Assembly (NCBI GenBank): GCA_024509875.1
Contig: JAMPIV010019079.1
Coordinates: 62,001-126,000 of the forward strand
DNA length: 64,000 bases
Reading direction: 5' to 3'
Source: Oreohelix idahoensis
Lineage: Eukaryota; Mollusca; Gastropoda; Stylommatophora; Oreohelicidae
In this document: piece by piece, positions 1-11,255 of the stretch
How the letters are laid out: every line of letters begins with the position of its first letter
Numbering within the stretch: position 1 is the stretch's first letter
Program-made: the position numbers and the translations under genes
The notes under the pieces: model-generated
The model's input: only the letters and a program-made list of their open reading frames with translations
The model's database searches: none
Told to the model about the DNA's origin: nothing

Positions 1-1047
1 AGGACTCATTCCCTCGTCAAGAGGCATGTTCTCTGATGGGACATAGAAATGTCGAAATTTCTCCATAGTATCAGACAACACAGGTCACAATTTATACAGC
101 TTGTCTGATTTGTCAAGAGTTGAATTCTTTTCATCAACAACGTGAAGAAACTTCCATATTGCCATAAATCTATTGCGTTGTACCACTTTCTTACATCCAG
201 GAGTGGAGAATAAGAAACCAGCTGAATCACTAAAGTAATGTTCATATCGACGTTTGATGACACATTCTCCATTGAAATTCTCACCCCAAAGAATACTTTT
301 AATTCACCAATATTTATTTCAGTCCATTTTCGAGCATAATAATCATTGGCTTTTTCTGCTAATGTCTGAGTAGCCCAGAGATTTGTCATCCCAACCTTGC
401 TTTTCCAAGTACTTTCACTCCAGAACAATGAAAGAAAGTCTAATTCTGTACTGTCAATGCCAAGAGGGTCTAAATTTCGCACACCAACAGTATCTGAAGA
501 CGGAAGGGTGCATCTAAAATATTGATGGCTTTGCTCCAAGTGCTAGGATTATTGCACGTTAGCCATTTACGCTTACCGTCGTTCAAAGTCATCGACTCCT
601 GATAGTCAACGTCGCTTTCACTGTCGCTGTTTGTTTCAATATCAATTTCTGGGCTAATTTCATCGTCACTCAACAAACTTTCACTGCTGTCACTATCTAA
701 TAACATATTTCTGGCTTCTTCTAAATTATAAAGTTTGTCTACACCAGCACAGTTTCTTTCCCTTTTAGACATCTTCACTATTTTACTAACACACTGCGTA
801 AGTTCCACTAATTTTACTTTCAAGAAAGAACAAACTACTTCTGAAGCAAATGACTTTTTATCGATTCAGACATTACCATCTAGCCCGTCCCATCAGGTAC
901 TAAACACCACTCAACTGTAGCGCAGCTTTAAAACCCGTTTATGGGAATTCAGGTACATGTGAAAATCCTTTGATCTAAACTGACCGGGACTGTGGGGATT
1001 AGGAATAGCTGAAGAAACCGAAATACCGGGACTGCGGGTTCAAGGGG
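1..1047 (-). mobile_element. piggyBac-type DNA transposon, 5' part
   Basis: The minus strand carries a transposase N-terminal region in two frames: an acidic, serine-rich leader (about 823-500) and then a piggyBac-like core (539-6) with FLSLFWSES and ELKVFFGVRISM. The two frames overlap at about 510-540, so a frameshift or small indel separates them and the copy looks dead. The right edge abuts TTAA at 1,048-1,051. The terminal sequence read inward on the minus strand begins CCCCTTGAACCCGCAG, as piggyBac termini do. Two similar subterminal motifs (accgggactg) lie at about 983-992 and 1,024-1,033. The rest of the transposase with its catalytic aspartates is outside the window. Confidence 0.8.
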
Positions 1048-1232
1048 TTAATATTGGCTGTGATTGATCTTCAACCACATGTTACATCTCTTATGTTACT
1101 AGGCACTCTAACAAACCACTTTCTATCAATTGCTTGATACTTCCATCATACTTATACTGCTGTATTTCTTTTGTCCACTAATCTTAATCCTATACTTAAG
1201 ACAAAGTTCTAAGAAGGTTCAAATGGGTGATG

Positions 1233-1533
1233 GGGACCCAAGACGCATCAAAAGTGAGAAATGCAGTAAGCGACCCATAGCTTGACTGCCTGCATCAGAG
1301 TCAGCGAACCAGAGCTGACCAAGACCCTACTCCACCTCCACGTGGTGGTCCTGGAAACAGGCTGCATCACTGCAGTCTGGCTGAGGAGTAGGGATCGAAG
1401 AGGGAAGCAAACCTGGTCTCAAAAAATGCTGTGCGGAAGTTGGATGTGTCAGCTGAAAGACGCAAATACTGCAGCTTCTCTGTAAACGGACACAACGCAA
1501 CCAACGTCCTTTTCAGGACGAACGAGGAAGAAG
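1233..1533 (+). mobile_element. S1 SINE-like repeat, full-length copy 1
   Basis: This 301-bp unit is flanked by a perfect 12-bp duplication, aaatgggtgatg, at 1,221-1,232 and 1,534-1,545. It begins gggaccc and ends in an AG-rich GAGGAAGAAG tail. The same unit with its own duplication occurs at 3,886-4,187, and a diverged copy lies at 53,534-53,813. No convincing coding capacity was seen. I could not assign a tRNA, 7SL or 5S head with confidence. Confidence 0.85.
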
Positions 1534-1719
1534 AAATGGGTGATGAATGAAGAGTTCCTTTGTAGTGAAAATCAGATAGGAAAGAACGCATAAATATGAT
1601 GATGCATCCAGATAACACCAACGTATTACTCATATTTGATCATCATTCAACAAGCTGTTTCAGATGTGTATTGTTAAACCTTTATTTCACCTAATATTTT
1701 TGTTTCAAACAAAACCAAC

Positions 1720-1863
1720 CTGCATGATCCTGACATTGTCAGCTTTGTGAATCTCAGAATCTTTTTCCAGCTTCTTACGCAGGTTGGCCACTGATCTCTC
1801 TAGGTGCTCCTTTTGTCGACTAAACTCTTTCTGTATGTCTGCATCTACACTGGCAGATTCAGT
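1720..1863 (-). CDS. CFAP57: CFAP57 exon l: coiled coil, last exon seen
   Basis: This exon has 144 bp, 48 codons, phase 0 on both sides. The acceptor is atatttcag and the donor is ATGCAG|gttggt. The peptide includes DIQKEFSRQKEHLERSVAN, LRKKLEKDSEIHKADN and VRIMQ, matching the QREHLERNLATLKKK and DYVRIMQ region of CFAP57. Roughly the last hundred residues of the family protein are missing. No matching exon was seen in 1-1,719, so they probably lie beyond the left end. Confidence 0.94.
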
Positions 1864-3873
1864 CTGAAATATATGAAAAGGTGAGCCATAACTCCTTTTT
1901 ATTAATGCCAAAATAATAAAAAATGATGGGAGGAACTTTTATTAAAAATGAATAACTAAACCACAAACAAAAATAAAATGATGAGGGGTGGGATAAGGAG
2001 CATTTCATGTCACATGACTAGAGCATTTCATGTCACATGACTATGTAGTTATTATTGAATATGTAGTAATTTATCTAAACATTACTTTGTAGTTTCTCAA
2101 GATACAGTGTTGAGTTCTGCACTGATTCAGTGCACACTCAGAACAGTCTGGATAAGATCAAATAAGATGGTGTGAGGACAGCTTTAAGTGCCTGGGGACA
2201 ACATTAAGTGTATTCCCTTTTCATAATTTCTAATTATCTAGGATACGTTCAATGGCAGAACCTGTAATGTGGCCTTTCTTTAGCCTAAAATAACATCTGG
2301 AAGTCAACTGTGAATGAAATTCTAGTTTTTGAAACAGCAATTAATGCAGAACAAAAATAAAAGAAAAGCAATTAACATCTAAAATAGTATACAGTATTAA
2401 TATTTGTTGGAATATACATACTTGATATGAATTTGAATTAATTGTTTATTTGAATTAAGTAAGGACACCTATCTACTCCTAAAATTAAGTGAATCTAAAT
2501 TTAAACTGCAATAAAACAGTAAGTTCAACTTATTGAAAAATTCAAGTTAACAAAGTAAGATGAATCAACCAATTTTTTTTAAAGACAGAGGCAAAGAAGC
2601 TAAATGACCACTGTTGAATGAGCTGCTTTTAAGTTTTGTTAAAATAAATTCTGAGAAACTGACTTAAGTGGACTGCATCACATTAAACCAATCTGAATTC
2701 TAAGTAGAATCATAGAGTATAAAATACACTGTTTCATAATATTTTTCTGGTAACTCATCCTGCAGCATAAAGTATAGGCAACTTTTTTCCCATTTGTACC
2801 TATTCCAAAGTTCCTTGGTAGTGAAGTGGTTAACACACACTTTTCAATCTAGGGTATCGGGATTTGTGCCCCATGAGAAACAACTATAAGACTTTCAGGT
2901 GTGTTATAAGGCTAAAATAAAATAACAGTACATTTCCTAATTGTGCGTAAGGGGAAGAGTTAAAGTGAAATACTATTTTCATAAATAATTGCAGGATTTC
3001 AATTAAAATGCACATTCTGAGCCTACAACAATAATAGTTATACAAAACAAAGTGTATTATTGTAGTTATATTGGTGGCCATACTGAATTTTAATGCTATA
3101 TTTCAATTTACTAAGACTTTTTTAAAAGTTATTAGCACAAAATTTTGACAACTCATTATTATATTTTAAAACTTGTAACAAAATAGAATTTTGATAACTA
3201 CAGTAGACTCTGAACTACAAGACTTTAAAGTTAGTGTCTACAAATACGAGTAGTAACAAATTTTGCTAAATTTTACACCACGATTTGCAATAAATCTGGT
3301 AAGATATCAGAAATGTGATTTGATAAAGTTTTAAAATACCAATTCTCACTCTGAATGATGAAAAAACAAGTAAGTTACAAAGAAGGTTCTGAGAAACTGA
3401 TCGCTTCTTCATAAGAGAAGCACAATTTCTTACATATCAGAATTTTCAAAGTCAAAAGCCTTTTATGAATGTGATATGACAATTGATTTGACAAATTTAG
3501 ATTCAAGATATTCTAAGTTGTCCAAAAATAGACTAATCTAAGCTTTGATGCTGTTCTGATTTTTAATTAAAATTCAATCATGCTCCTCCCCTTAGGAGAA
3601 AAAATGTGGATGATACTTTATGTTATACTTTTGTCTATCTCATAGGAGCCAGCCAAGTTCATTTAAGGTATTTCCCACTTCTGATAGCTTCCTGTCTCTG
3701 GTCTGTTCCTTTTCCCAGTAGGGCCATTGTCATTATTCTTCTTTTATGCTACATAAAGAGCAGGGAACCAACCACTACTGCAGGTCCCCTTGCAGAAAGC
3801 CTGTGTCAAAACATGTCATAGGTTTTTCACTTTACACAGTGGTGGTTTAGTGGATTTCTATTTCCATATATTT
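1864..3873. other. AT-rich intron, nothing recognised
   Basis: This is CFAP57 intron sequence. It is AT-rich with short open frames only and no repeat family that recurs in the window. A short piece at about 3,765-3,812 resembles the core of family F (ccactactgcagg ... cttgcagaaagcctg), but it is too short to call firmly. Confidence 0.6.
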
Positions 3874-3885
3874 AGATCCTCATTT

Positions 3886-4187
3886 GGGACCCAAAGATGC
3901 TGCAATAGAGAATGCAGTCAGCGACCCATAGCTTGACTGCTTGCGACAGGGTCAGCGAACCAGAACTGACCAAGACCCTACTCCACCTCCACGTGGTGGT
4001 CCTGGAAACAGGCTGCATCACTGCAGTCTGGCTGAGAGAGTAGGGATCGAAGAGGGAAGGCAAACCCGGTCCCAAAAAATGCCGTGCTGAAGTCGGATGT
4101 GTCGGCCGAAAGGCGCAGATATCGCAGCTTCGGTGTAAACAGACACAACGCAACCAACGTCCTTTTCAGGATGAACAAGGAAGAAGA
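3886..4187 (+). mobile_element. S1 SINE-like repeat, full-length copy 2
   Basis: This 302-bp copy of S1 has a perfect 12-bp target duplication, agatcctcattt, at 3,874-3,885 and 4,188-4,199. The ends are the same as in the copy at 1.2 kb: gggaccc at the start and GAAGAAGA at the end. By eye it is highly similar to copy 1 along its whole length, including the central block CCACCTCCACGTGGTGGTCC. Short open frames inside it on both strands are not genes. Confidence 0.88.
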
Positions 4188-4289
4188 AGATCCTCATTTC
4201 ATTTGCTGCAGGTATCGACAACAGAGCATGATCTCCATAGCTCCCACAATGATTCTGGATAGTTAACATTCTCATGGTGCATTTGCAAT

Positions 4290-4900
4290 AAATGGTGAAA
4301 ATATTCGGTCACCCTGGTAGAGCCACCATACCAGGGAAGAGGCGATTGATGTCCTTACGGTGTCCATCTGCCTGGTGTCGCCCCGCTCGCCCTCCAGACA
4401 GTCAATGTTCGCGGCTGCTTACCCAGCAGCCATTCAGTCTCTCGGCACATTGGTCCACCTTAGACTTGGGGTCATTCAATGATGACTCAGGAATGGAAAA
4501 CGTCAATAGAATCCTTAAGTCTTGAAGAACTGGTGTGTATCTACTGTCCAGGTCATGCAGGGGTACGTGTCAATGAGAGAGCTGACAGTCTGGCCTCGAA
4601 AGCACCCATAGTGGGGACACTGGACATGGATAAGGGAGAGATACTAAGGGCTATTAATGATCGCCTGCTGGATAATGACACTGCAATGGATGAATCAACA
4701 AGGTTGAGAGTGTTAGAGTTTGGCATCAAACGTGGGACTAGCAGAAATGGATGTGAGAGAGGATGCATCCGTCGTACATACAACCAGCGTGCTACAGGTA
4801 CAATTAGCATTAATACTCTTCGTCATTTGCTGAGGGAGACTGAGCACCTATGGGTTTGCTCGGAGTGTAGTGAGGTCGATTCTGATTAACAATAACAATA
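4290..4900 (+). pseudogene. LINE-E fragment: RNase H end and C-terminus
   Basis: In the frame 4,479-4,889 a retroelement tail can be read: YCPGHAGVRVNERADSLA, the His and Asp block of a LINE RNase H, then a region ending RETEHLWVCSECS. The copy stops in VDSD and a TTAACAATAACAATA tail. A second copy of the last ~330 bases lies at 7,740-8,075. The upstream part (4,290-4,480) carries more of the element in broken frames. This is a 5'-truncated relic; the LINE clade was not determined. Confidence 0.65.
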
Positions 4901-5903
4901 TATTTATATCCATTCGCAAGCTCATACGATCTTTGTCCGATTTTTCCGTTTCCCACATTATTAGATCCATTTGTATGTCTGCTGACCCATCTTCATTCTA
5001 GGAATTCTTTAGGCTTGCACCTCTAACTTTTGTTTAAACATTTCTTGTCTCTCAGTTAGCATCCGTTTATTGAACAGGCCACAGCCATGTTACCTTTCTG
5101 GACTCTAGGGTTTTGGTTATAATGAGAAATGTTTCAGGTGTCAGTGAAGTTCATTTCAACTATAAAAAAATAAACCCAAACAGAGAAACACCAACAATAA
5201 CATTTACTGATTGTCTTTAAGTGTGTAGACCAGCTCTAGAAACTTACTTTCTGCAAAAGATATAGCAAGGCAAAGATTTATATAAATTACAACTACATTC
5301 AATGTATCCAATTTTATTCACTAAAAATACTTGTGTACGATTGTTGTCACTACAGAATTATGAAGTAATATAAATAAATAAGTAATACAAGTAAAAAAGA
5401 AAAATAAATAACAATATTGGGTTCATTTTAACTCTTTGCCATTTCTGATACGTTACAATTCACGGAAAAAAAAAACTGTTAGTGTGTCTAATATGTCTTT
5501 AACAAATTTGAGAGATTTAAACATTAATGGACATTTAATGTGAAATCTGTTATGCTGCTCTACATCAAGTGCTGGCAAAGAAAGGGGTGCATTCACAAGA
5601 CACTAAGTCATCCTCAGCAATGTAAAGCCTGACTGTCTCTAAGCATCAAGCTGTGTCTTCACCCTCTTGTCATGTTTCTTTATTTAAAAAGACTACCTTT
5701 GAACACAAATAATAATTCTCAAATCAAAGTAACAATATAATTCTGAAAATTTTTTAGCATCAATATCCCATCTTTGTTTGGTTAATAATTTTTTTATTTG
5801 GCCAGAATTTGGTTGGTTGGCCAGAAGAAATTAAAGTGCAGGCCTTACATGACCCGCAGGCTATGGGTTGCTAATCTAAATGAAAATCTAAATGAAAACT
5901 CAC
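4901..5903. other. AT-rich intron, nothing recognised
   Basis: CFAP57 intron between a LINE-E relic and exon k. It is AT-rich with runs of A and no long frames or recurring repeats. Confidence 0.6.
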
Positions 5904-6035
5904 AATGTCCTCTTGGACATGCTTCTGGTACAGCGCCTTGATGCTCTCTTTCAACATCTTGGAATCCTGAATATAGCCTACACAGTTGTGGAGGTCAGTC
6001 TTGAATCTGCGCACAATGGCTTCTACATCACGCAC
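5904..6035 (-). CDS. CFAP57: CFAP57 exon k: coiled coil
   Basis: This exon has 132 bp, 44 codons, phase 0 on both sides. The acceptor is tttgttgtcag and the donor is GACATT|gtgagt. The peptide includes [33 protein letters not shown] and QEDI. The [14 protein letters not shown] signature is diagnostic for CFAP57. Confidence 0.95.
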
Positions 6036-6064
6036 CTGACAACAAACAATTTATTACAAATAAC

Positions 6065-6236
6065 AATTTATATCATCATCCTTCAGCTCCCCAAGAAGCA
6101 TAGGCCTTCAATACATTTTTGCCAGGTCTTCCTGTCCCGTGCCATCAGCTCCAGTTCTCTTCTCTGTGTGTTCCTTGGTCTACCTCTACCTCTCTTTCCC
6201 TGGGGATTCTAGAACAAGGACTGCCTGGTTTCCTCA
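6065..6236 (-). pseudogene. LINE-A 3' end fragment
   Basis: The minus strand reads the last ~55 codons of LINE-A in broken frames (QSLF.NPQGKRGRGRPRNT-like, then the Trp-rich end before the 3' tail). The same region is seen at 30,914-31,122, 52,850-53,050 and 58,820-59,030. It lies about 30 bases outside exon k. Confidence 0.7.
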
Positions 6237-6504
6237 ATGTGTGTCCCATCTCCAGTGTTTTCTTCTCATCGTTTGTTCCACTGGGACCTGAATAAAATGT
6301 ATTAGAGATATAAGTAACAGTTCTGTTATAATTAAACAGAAAATAGACTTCAATATAGAGGTCACATACAAAGTCAATATAAGGTTTACTTTCAGTGTGA
6401 AACCTTGGCTAGTTTCTTTTTGAGCATAATTTGATTTCTAGACTGACATTTTGACAAAGAGACTATTGAGTTATTAGTGGAAAACAACTGAAGAAACTCG
6501 TTGA

Positions 6505-6665
6505 CAGCACTACAATGCAGTCCTTGTTCTGGAATCCCCTAGTAAAGAAGGTAGTAGTTGATAATAAAAAAACATGGAGAAGAGAACTGGAGACACAAAT
6601 GAATGGGATGAAGGAGACATGGACAGACATTGAGTTAATGGCATGGGACAGGAGCACACGGCATG
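6505..6665 (+). pseudogene. LINE-A 3' end fragment
   Basis: The plus strand carries the LINE-A C-terminal block (GACAGCACTACAATGCAGTC onwards, then ACATGGAGAAGAGAACTGGA). It is degenerate, with a deletion or substitution after CCCCTAGT. It is directly followed by a LINE-C 3' end in the opposite direction. Confidence 0.65.
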
Positions 6666-7315
6666 CATTTCTTCTTTGATCCTTAGCCGCCGACTGTCAA
6701 AGCAGTCAGTGACCATCACGCCTGGTGGCACCTTGTAGGGCAGCAACAAATTGTTTCCACTTTGCTCAGTCGGCGGCCATCCTTCAGTGCATCTCGTCTG
6801 TTTTAGGTCTTTGCTCTATGGACAGCTGAACAGTAATGATGATGATTAGCAAAAGAATTCTTCTTCTTCTTCTTTGATCCATAACCGCCAAAGCAGTCAC
6901 CAAACATCAATACTGGTGGCGTTTAAACTGCTAGATCAACACCCAAATAATTAAACAACAACTTAATTCTGTAAGTAGTCACAATTATTCAACCGTACTA
7001 GCAAAAGCCATCCTTCGTGATGGTGAACACCCCAACTGTGAGTTCATTCTTGGTGCATCTCACAAGTTCTCCGAAGTTGTTTTTGGTGTTTCGAATCCCT
7101 CAGGGGGTCCAGAGAGCTCAAGCTGTTCTTGTGATGGTATCAGGGTCCCTTCTGAAGATATGGCCAACCCAACTCCAGCGTCTGCCAGCTATGATGGTGT
7201 GCATGTCCTCCTGGTTACTCCGAATAAGTAGTTCTTGGTTGCTGATGGTGTTTGGCCAAAAGATTCGGAGAATTTTCCTTAGGCAGATTGTGTGGAAGGA
7301 GCAAAAGAATGATTC
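6666..7315 (-). pseudogene. LINE-C 3' fragments
   Basis: Two minus-strand pieces of the LINE-C 3' region are present, one beginning at the tail (CCTTAGCCGCCGACTGTCAAAG, 6,683 on) and one with tail TCTTCTTCTTCTTTGATCC (6,864 on) extending into the coding end up to about 7,310. The coding piece matches the region at 9,423-9,790 (LRRDPDAITRTAM-like, then the HIIAGRHWNWVGHVLRR block). Both pieces are broken. They show the (GAA)n tail typical of this family. Confidence 0.65.
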
Positions 7316-7353
7316 ATCTAAAATTCAGTTTATTCTGTCATGAGAAAGATTAC

Positions 7354-7470
7354 CTTTTGTCTCTCCTGATGCATCTCTTTGTCTGTGGCTTTGAGTTTTT
7401 GTCGCAGTTCAGTAATATTAAGCTCGAGCTGACTGTTCTGCTTGTGGAACCGCTCAAGCTCGCTCTCCAT
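7354..7470 (-). CDS. CFAP57: CFAP57 exon j: coiled coil
   Basis: This exon has 117 bp, 39 codons, phase 0 on both sides. The acceptor is ccctctag and the donor is CAAAAG|gtaatc. The peptide includes [19 protein letters not shown] followed by [14 protein letters not shown], matching CFAP57. The initial ATG is an internal codon. A LINE-C 3' fragment ends about 40 bases downstream of the donor (gene orientation). Confidence 0.94.
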
Positions 7471-7739
7471 CTAGAGGGTGTAAAAAATAAACCATAATTT
7501 ATGGTGTTCAAATGTAAGGCCTTTAATAGTTGTGTCAAAGAAATGTTGCTTCATACAATGTTTGTCATATTGTCTTATTTCTTTCTTATTTGGCTTACAC
7601 AATTTTTAATCATCAATTCTTCATTCTACACAATTAATATGCATGGAGGCATATCTGGAGTCATCCTTCTATGACAACCAGCTATGCATATTGCTACTAT
7701 ATACATATGTGGAAGTGAACCTTTGTGAGGCTAATTACA
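7471..7739. other. AT-rich intron, nothing recognised
   Basis: Intron directly upstream (gene sense) of exon j. No repeats or frames of note. Confidence 0.5.
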
Positions 7740-8075
7740 CCTTCACTGACTCTTGAAATCATCCACACACTTCCAGGGATTCCCCCTGTGGTGAAGCTTG
7801 TTGAGAACCCAGCATTGCACATTAAGCTTGGAGAAGTCACTTGAGCCTCAGAAATAATTCTTTGTGCAATCGATGAATCATCAAGGCTAAGACTGCTGGA
7901 ATTTGGCATCAAGCGTAGGACCAGCAGGGATGGACGTATGAGAGGACGCATTCCCCCATGTATACAACCAGTGCACAACAGGAACAATTAGCATTCATAC
8001 CCTTCGACATTTGCTGAGGGAGACTGAGCACCTATGGGTTTGCCCGGAGTGCAATGACGTCGATTTTGATTAACA
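7740..8075 (+). pseudogene. LINE-E fragment, second copy
   Basis: This is the 3' end of the element seen at 4,290-4,900. The shared sequence runs from the AGGCTAAGACTGCTGGAATT region through CATTTGCTGAGGGAGACTGA to a GATTAACATTAACA tail. It carries extra indels and is a dead, 5'-truncated copy. Confidence 0.65.
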
Positions 8076-8554
8076 TTAACATAATTCTTTGGCTTTGACC
8101 TGGTTGACTGCATGCAGGAGGATCTCACTATGGACCGTGATAGGCAGGGGAAGCTGAGAAGTGGCTCTGTGCAAGACGTGACAATTCCTTGGGAGAGCCC
8201 AGAACCAGAGCACAGTATTTTAGCTCTGCATAGTTGGAGATCCCTCTTGGATGTCAGGGAATGCACAGTATGCCACATGTCTCATACTCCTAGCTTGGGA
8301 CCAGATATGACGATCCTTTAAATGCAAGCCAAGCTGGAGGAACTTGAGCTCATGTCTTCAGCTCAGCACATTTTTGAATGGCAGAAAAGCCACAGGAAAA
8401 GCCTAGATCTATAGTGTAGATAATACCAAGGAGTCTTCAACTTGGTATTTGCTGCATAAGAGCAAGAAGCTCATCAGCTCTAGTAAAACAACAAAAACAA
8501 CAGAATTAATAAAGCCTAATAATTTGTCTTATTAGCTGTGGTTTTTGGAGGCCT
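8076..8554. other. Intron with no assigned family
   Basis: Unique-looking sequence in this window. The first 250 bases are less AT-rich than their surroundings and contain a 69-codon open frame (8,112-8,321) with no recognised motif. I do not call it a gene. Confidence 0.4.
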
Positions 8555-8795
8555 CTGAGCAGATGAAGTAAGAATAGAACCACTACTGCCTCAGATATGT
8601 TGAAGGAGAAACTAATGTAATGTTTGTGTGGAGGGGTGGCAAGCTCACCATATAAAACACATTGCTACAAAAACCACCCTTTGCAGGAGCACAGAAATAT
8701 GTTTGCACAGGCTTCCTGTAAGAAAGCCACTGTTTTAGTTGCCTCATGCTCCTTAAGGAGTGTAAAGAGAATGATGATGATGAATGAATCACTTT
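8555..8795 (-). repeat. Family F repeat, copy 1
   Basis: A minus-strand copy of a short interspersed repeat whose plus form starts with (CAT)n, then CTCCTTATGGAGCATGGAGC, then a GGTTGCCAGC core. Here it ends on the plus strand in GATGATGATGA, the reverse of the CAT run. Related copies are at 8,815-9,050, 42,880-43,150, 53,960-54,050, 55,025-55,620 and at the very end of the window. Confidence 0.6.
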
Positions 8796-8814
8796 TCATG
8801 CTTTAGTTCTGTAA

Positions 8815-9050
8815 CATGCCCCATATAGTTCCCTATGGTCTCTAATGAGACAAATAAAGAACATGACCACTGCTCCCTCAGACATGTCGTACAAGGTGAC
8901 GTATAGAAGGTTATGCTTGCAGCTGGCAACCTCATCACGTACAACACACTGTTGCAGTAACCACCATTGCAAGAGCATGAGCATGATTGGTGCAGGCTTC
9001 CTGCAAGAGGACCTGCTGCACTGGCGGCTCCATGGTCCATATTGAGTGAA
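8815..9050 (-). repeat. Family F repeat, copy 2
   Basis: This minus-strand copy shares with copy 1 the order CTCAGACATGTCG, AGCTGGCAACCTCAT, GGCTTCCTGCAAG and GGCGGCTCCATGG. It is adjacent to copy 1, in the same direction and separated by only ~20 bases. Confidence 0.6.
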
Positions 9051-9384
9051 CAGGCAAATGAATGAATTTTTGTAAGGTGTCTTAGTTTTACCTTCTTCCA
9101 GATTATCCTATTTCTTTTCGCCGGTCATGTCTATTCCAGTGGTAAATGTCAAAACTATTAGTCACTTATCCTCACCATATTTTCAAACTACCTTATATTC
9201 TGGCTGTATTTATTACTTCACTGGGGCGGGTCTAACATTAGTTATAAAGGCTTCCTATTTTTATTTCATATTTTTGTGTTTTACCAGCTACTTCACTCAG
9301 GCATCCCACTGTTTGCATGGTGACTCCCTTTGATTCCTTTTTCTTGGTTATATCTTTGACAACATTCAGATTTATCACAGCATT

Positions 9385-10088
9385 CTTCTTCTTCTTCTTC
9401 TTTGATCCTTAGCTGCCGACCGTCAAAGCAGGCAGTGGCCATCACGCCTAGTGGTGTCTTGTAGGGCAACAACAAATTGATTCCACTTTGCTCGGTCGGT
9501 GGCCATCCTTCGTACAGTGCCCCAACCCCGGTTCACTCCCTGCATCTCATCCTCCACAGTCCTCCGCCAGGCTGTTCCTGGTCGGCCTCTCTTTCGTTTT
9601 CCTTCAGGGGTCCAAAGCATAGCTGTTCTTGTGATGGCATCGGGGTCTCTTCTGAGGACATGACCAACCCAGTTCCAGTGTCTGCCTGCTATGATGGTGT
9701 GCATGTCCTCTTGCTTGCTACGAGTAAGCAGATCTTGGTTAGTGATGGTATTCGGCCAAAAGATTCGGTGAATTTTTCTTAGGCATGTTGTGTGAAAAGA
9801 GGACAATTTCGACATTTCCTTCTCTGTAACTCTCCAGCATTCTGCATCATAGAGAAGCACAGAAAGCACACAGCTCTGATATAATCTTAATTTTGTGCTT
9901 GTGCTGTATTGGGAGGACTTCCAGATGTTGTTTAGGCTAAAGAAGGCTGTTCTTGCCTTATTCACTCTGATGTTGATGTCTTTGCCTGCCCCGCCGTCTG
10001 GTGTTACTATGCTTCCTAGGTATGTGAAAGTATCTGTCTGTACCAATTGAATATCACAGCATTGAACTAGGCAAATGTTCTGAAACAT
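9385..10088 (-). pseudogene. LINE-C 3' part: end of reverse transcriptase ORF
   Basis: An open 221-codon frame reads the region after the RT catalytic core of a LINE: DTFTYLGSIVTPDGG, VLLYDAECWRVTEKEM, NWVGHVLRRDPDAITRTAM, GKRKRGRPGTAWRRTVEDEM, and the terminal FVVALQDTTRRDGH. The stop is followed by a short 3' end and a (GAA)n tail, seen as TTCTTCTTCTTC at about 9,388. The copy is 5'-truncated: no FADD core and no endonuclease. Its last ~60 bases (gcccta..agacaccactaggcgtgatggcc) match the 3' end of SINE S2. Confidence 0.85.
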
Positions 10089-11083
10089 TGCATGTCACTA
10101 AGATTATATTGTCCAAACTTAGGACCTTCATCACCCGATGTTTCCGTTATAATCGAAGTATCAGAAGGCAAATGTAAATATAAAGTAGGACTAGATAAGA
10201 AATCTTTCTGGAAATTAAAGAGAGATAGTAGAGATGGACAGAACATTCCCCAACCAACCAGTAACTATAACCACACATGTTCCTGACTGTAAACCTCAAG
10301 GGAAGAGAAGAGCAAGGAAGATTTGGACAAGAATAAATGAACAAACAAACTCATTTTACTTCATTAAGGTGAAGAACCAGAAGAAGGTAGAAAAGGAAGC
10401 CAAACAACTGGTATTTCATAGACAGAGCTGAAGAAGAAAGGTCAAAACATAAAATAATTCACAACTGACAGCTGTAGCTTTACCTTCCATAGGAAACAAC
10501 AAGGACAGATGATGACACCTAGTGAAAACAGATGATGCCAAAACAAAAAACGGGTGCTGGGTTAATCATATTTAATGGTTACACAAAAGCTGCCCCTACT
10601 AAAATTTGTACTAAGTGGAGACAGAAGAAAAAGTGGAAAAAAAGAAACAAATTACAAATGCTAATTTAATTTTTTTTAAATAAAATTTTGCCTCATTCGG
10701 TTATATTAGGGCGCATGTCCAAATATAAAAAACCATCAGGTCTGGTGATACAAATGCTGCAAAAAAACATGACGAACGTAGAAAGAAAAAGATGCAGAAC
10801 ATACTTCGGGACCGACATCTTTATGACCCCAAGTTTTATAACCAAAATAAATACGACCTTTTCATAATCAAAACGATTTGAGAAAAAAAAGAAAAAAACT
10901 TACCTTAACAAGAAAAGCTACTGCCTCAAGTGTAAACATTTTCCAGACATAAATTTAAGTCAATAGCTAACAGGTAGTCCCTAAGAAAGTACTAAAATAT
11001 GTAGATCTGAAAAATTTACTTCCACGCAAAGTTTCCAAGAATAAAACAGTTGAAAGGAATAAGACAGCTGTGCACTAATATAC
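10089..11083. other. Intron, nothing firm
   Basis: AT-rich intron. A weak GKRRARKIWTRINE reading at 10,291-10,332 vaguely recalls LINE C-termini, but there is too little to call. Confidence 0.4.
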
Positions 11084-11227
11084 CTCCTGAATCTGCTCTT
11101 TCATATTTTTGATGTCCATCTCTCTGGGTTCAATCTGCTTCTTCAGTTCTTTGATCTTGTAGTCCAGCACAAACTTGAACTTTTCAAGTTCTTGGTTCTT
11201 CTTTTTCAAGTCATAGATGCGTTTTTC
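11084..11227 (-). CDS. CFAP57: CFAP57 exon i: coiled coil, 3' side of the giant intron
   Basis: This exon has 144 bp, 48 codons, phase 0 on both sides. The acceptor is tctgtgcag and the donor is CAGGAG|gtatat. The peptide includes [36 protein letters not shown] and MKEQIQE. The [20 protein letters not shown] block is nearly invariant in CFAP57. A LINE-A copy begins about 30 bases outside the acceptor, so only a short stretch of original intron is left there. Confidence 0.96.
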
Positions 11228-11255
11228 CTGCACAGATATAATAGTTTAATAGATG

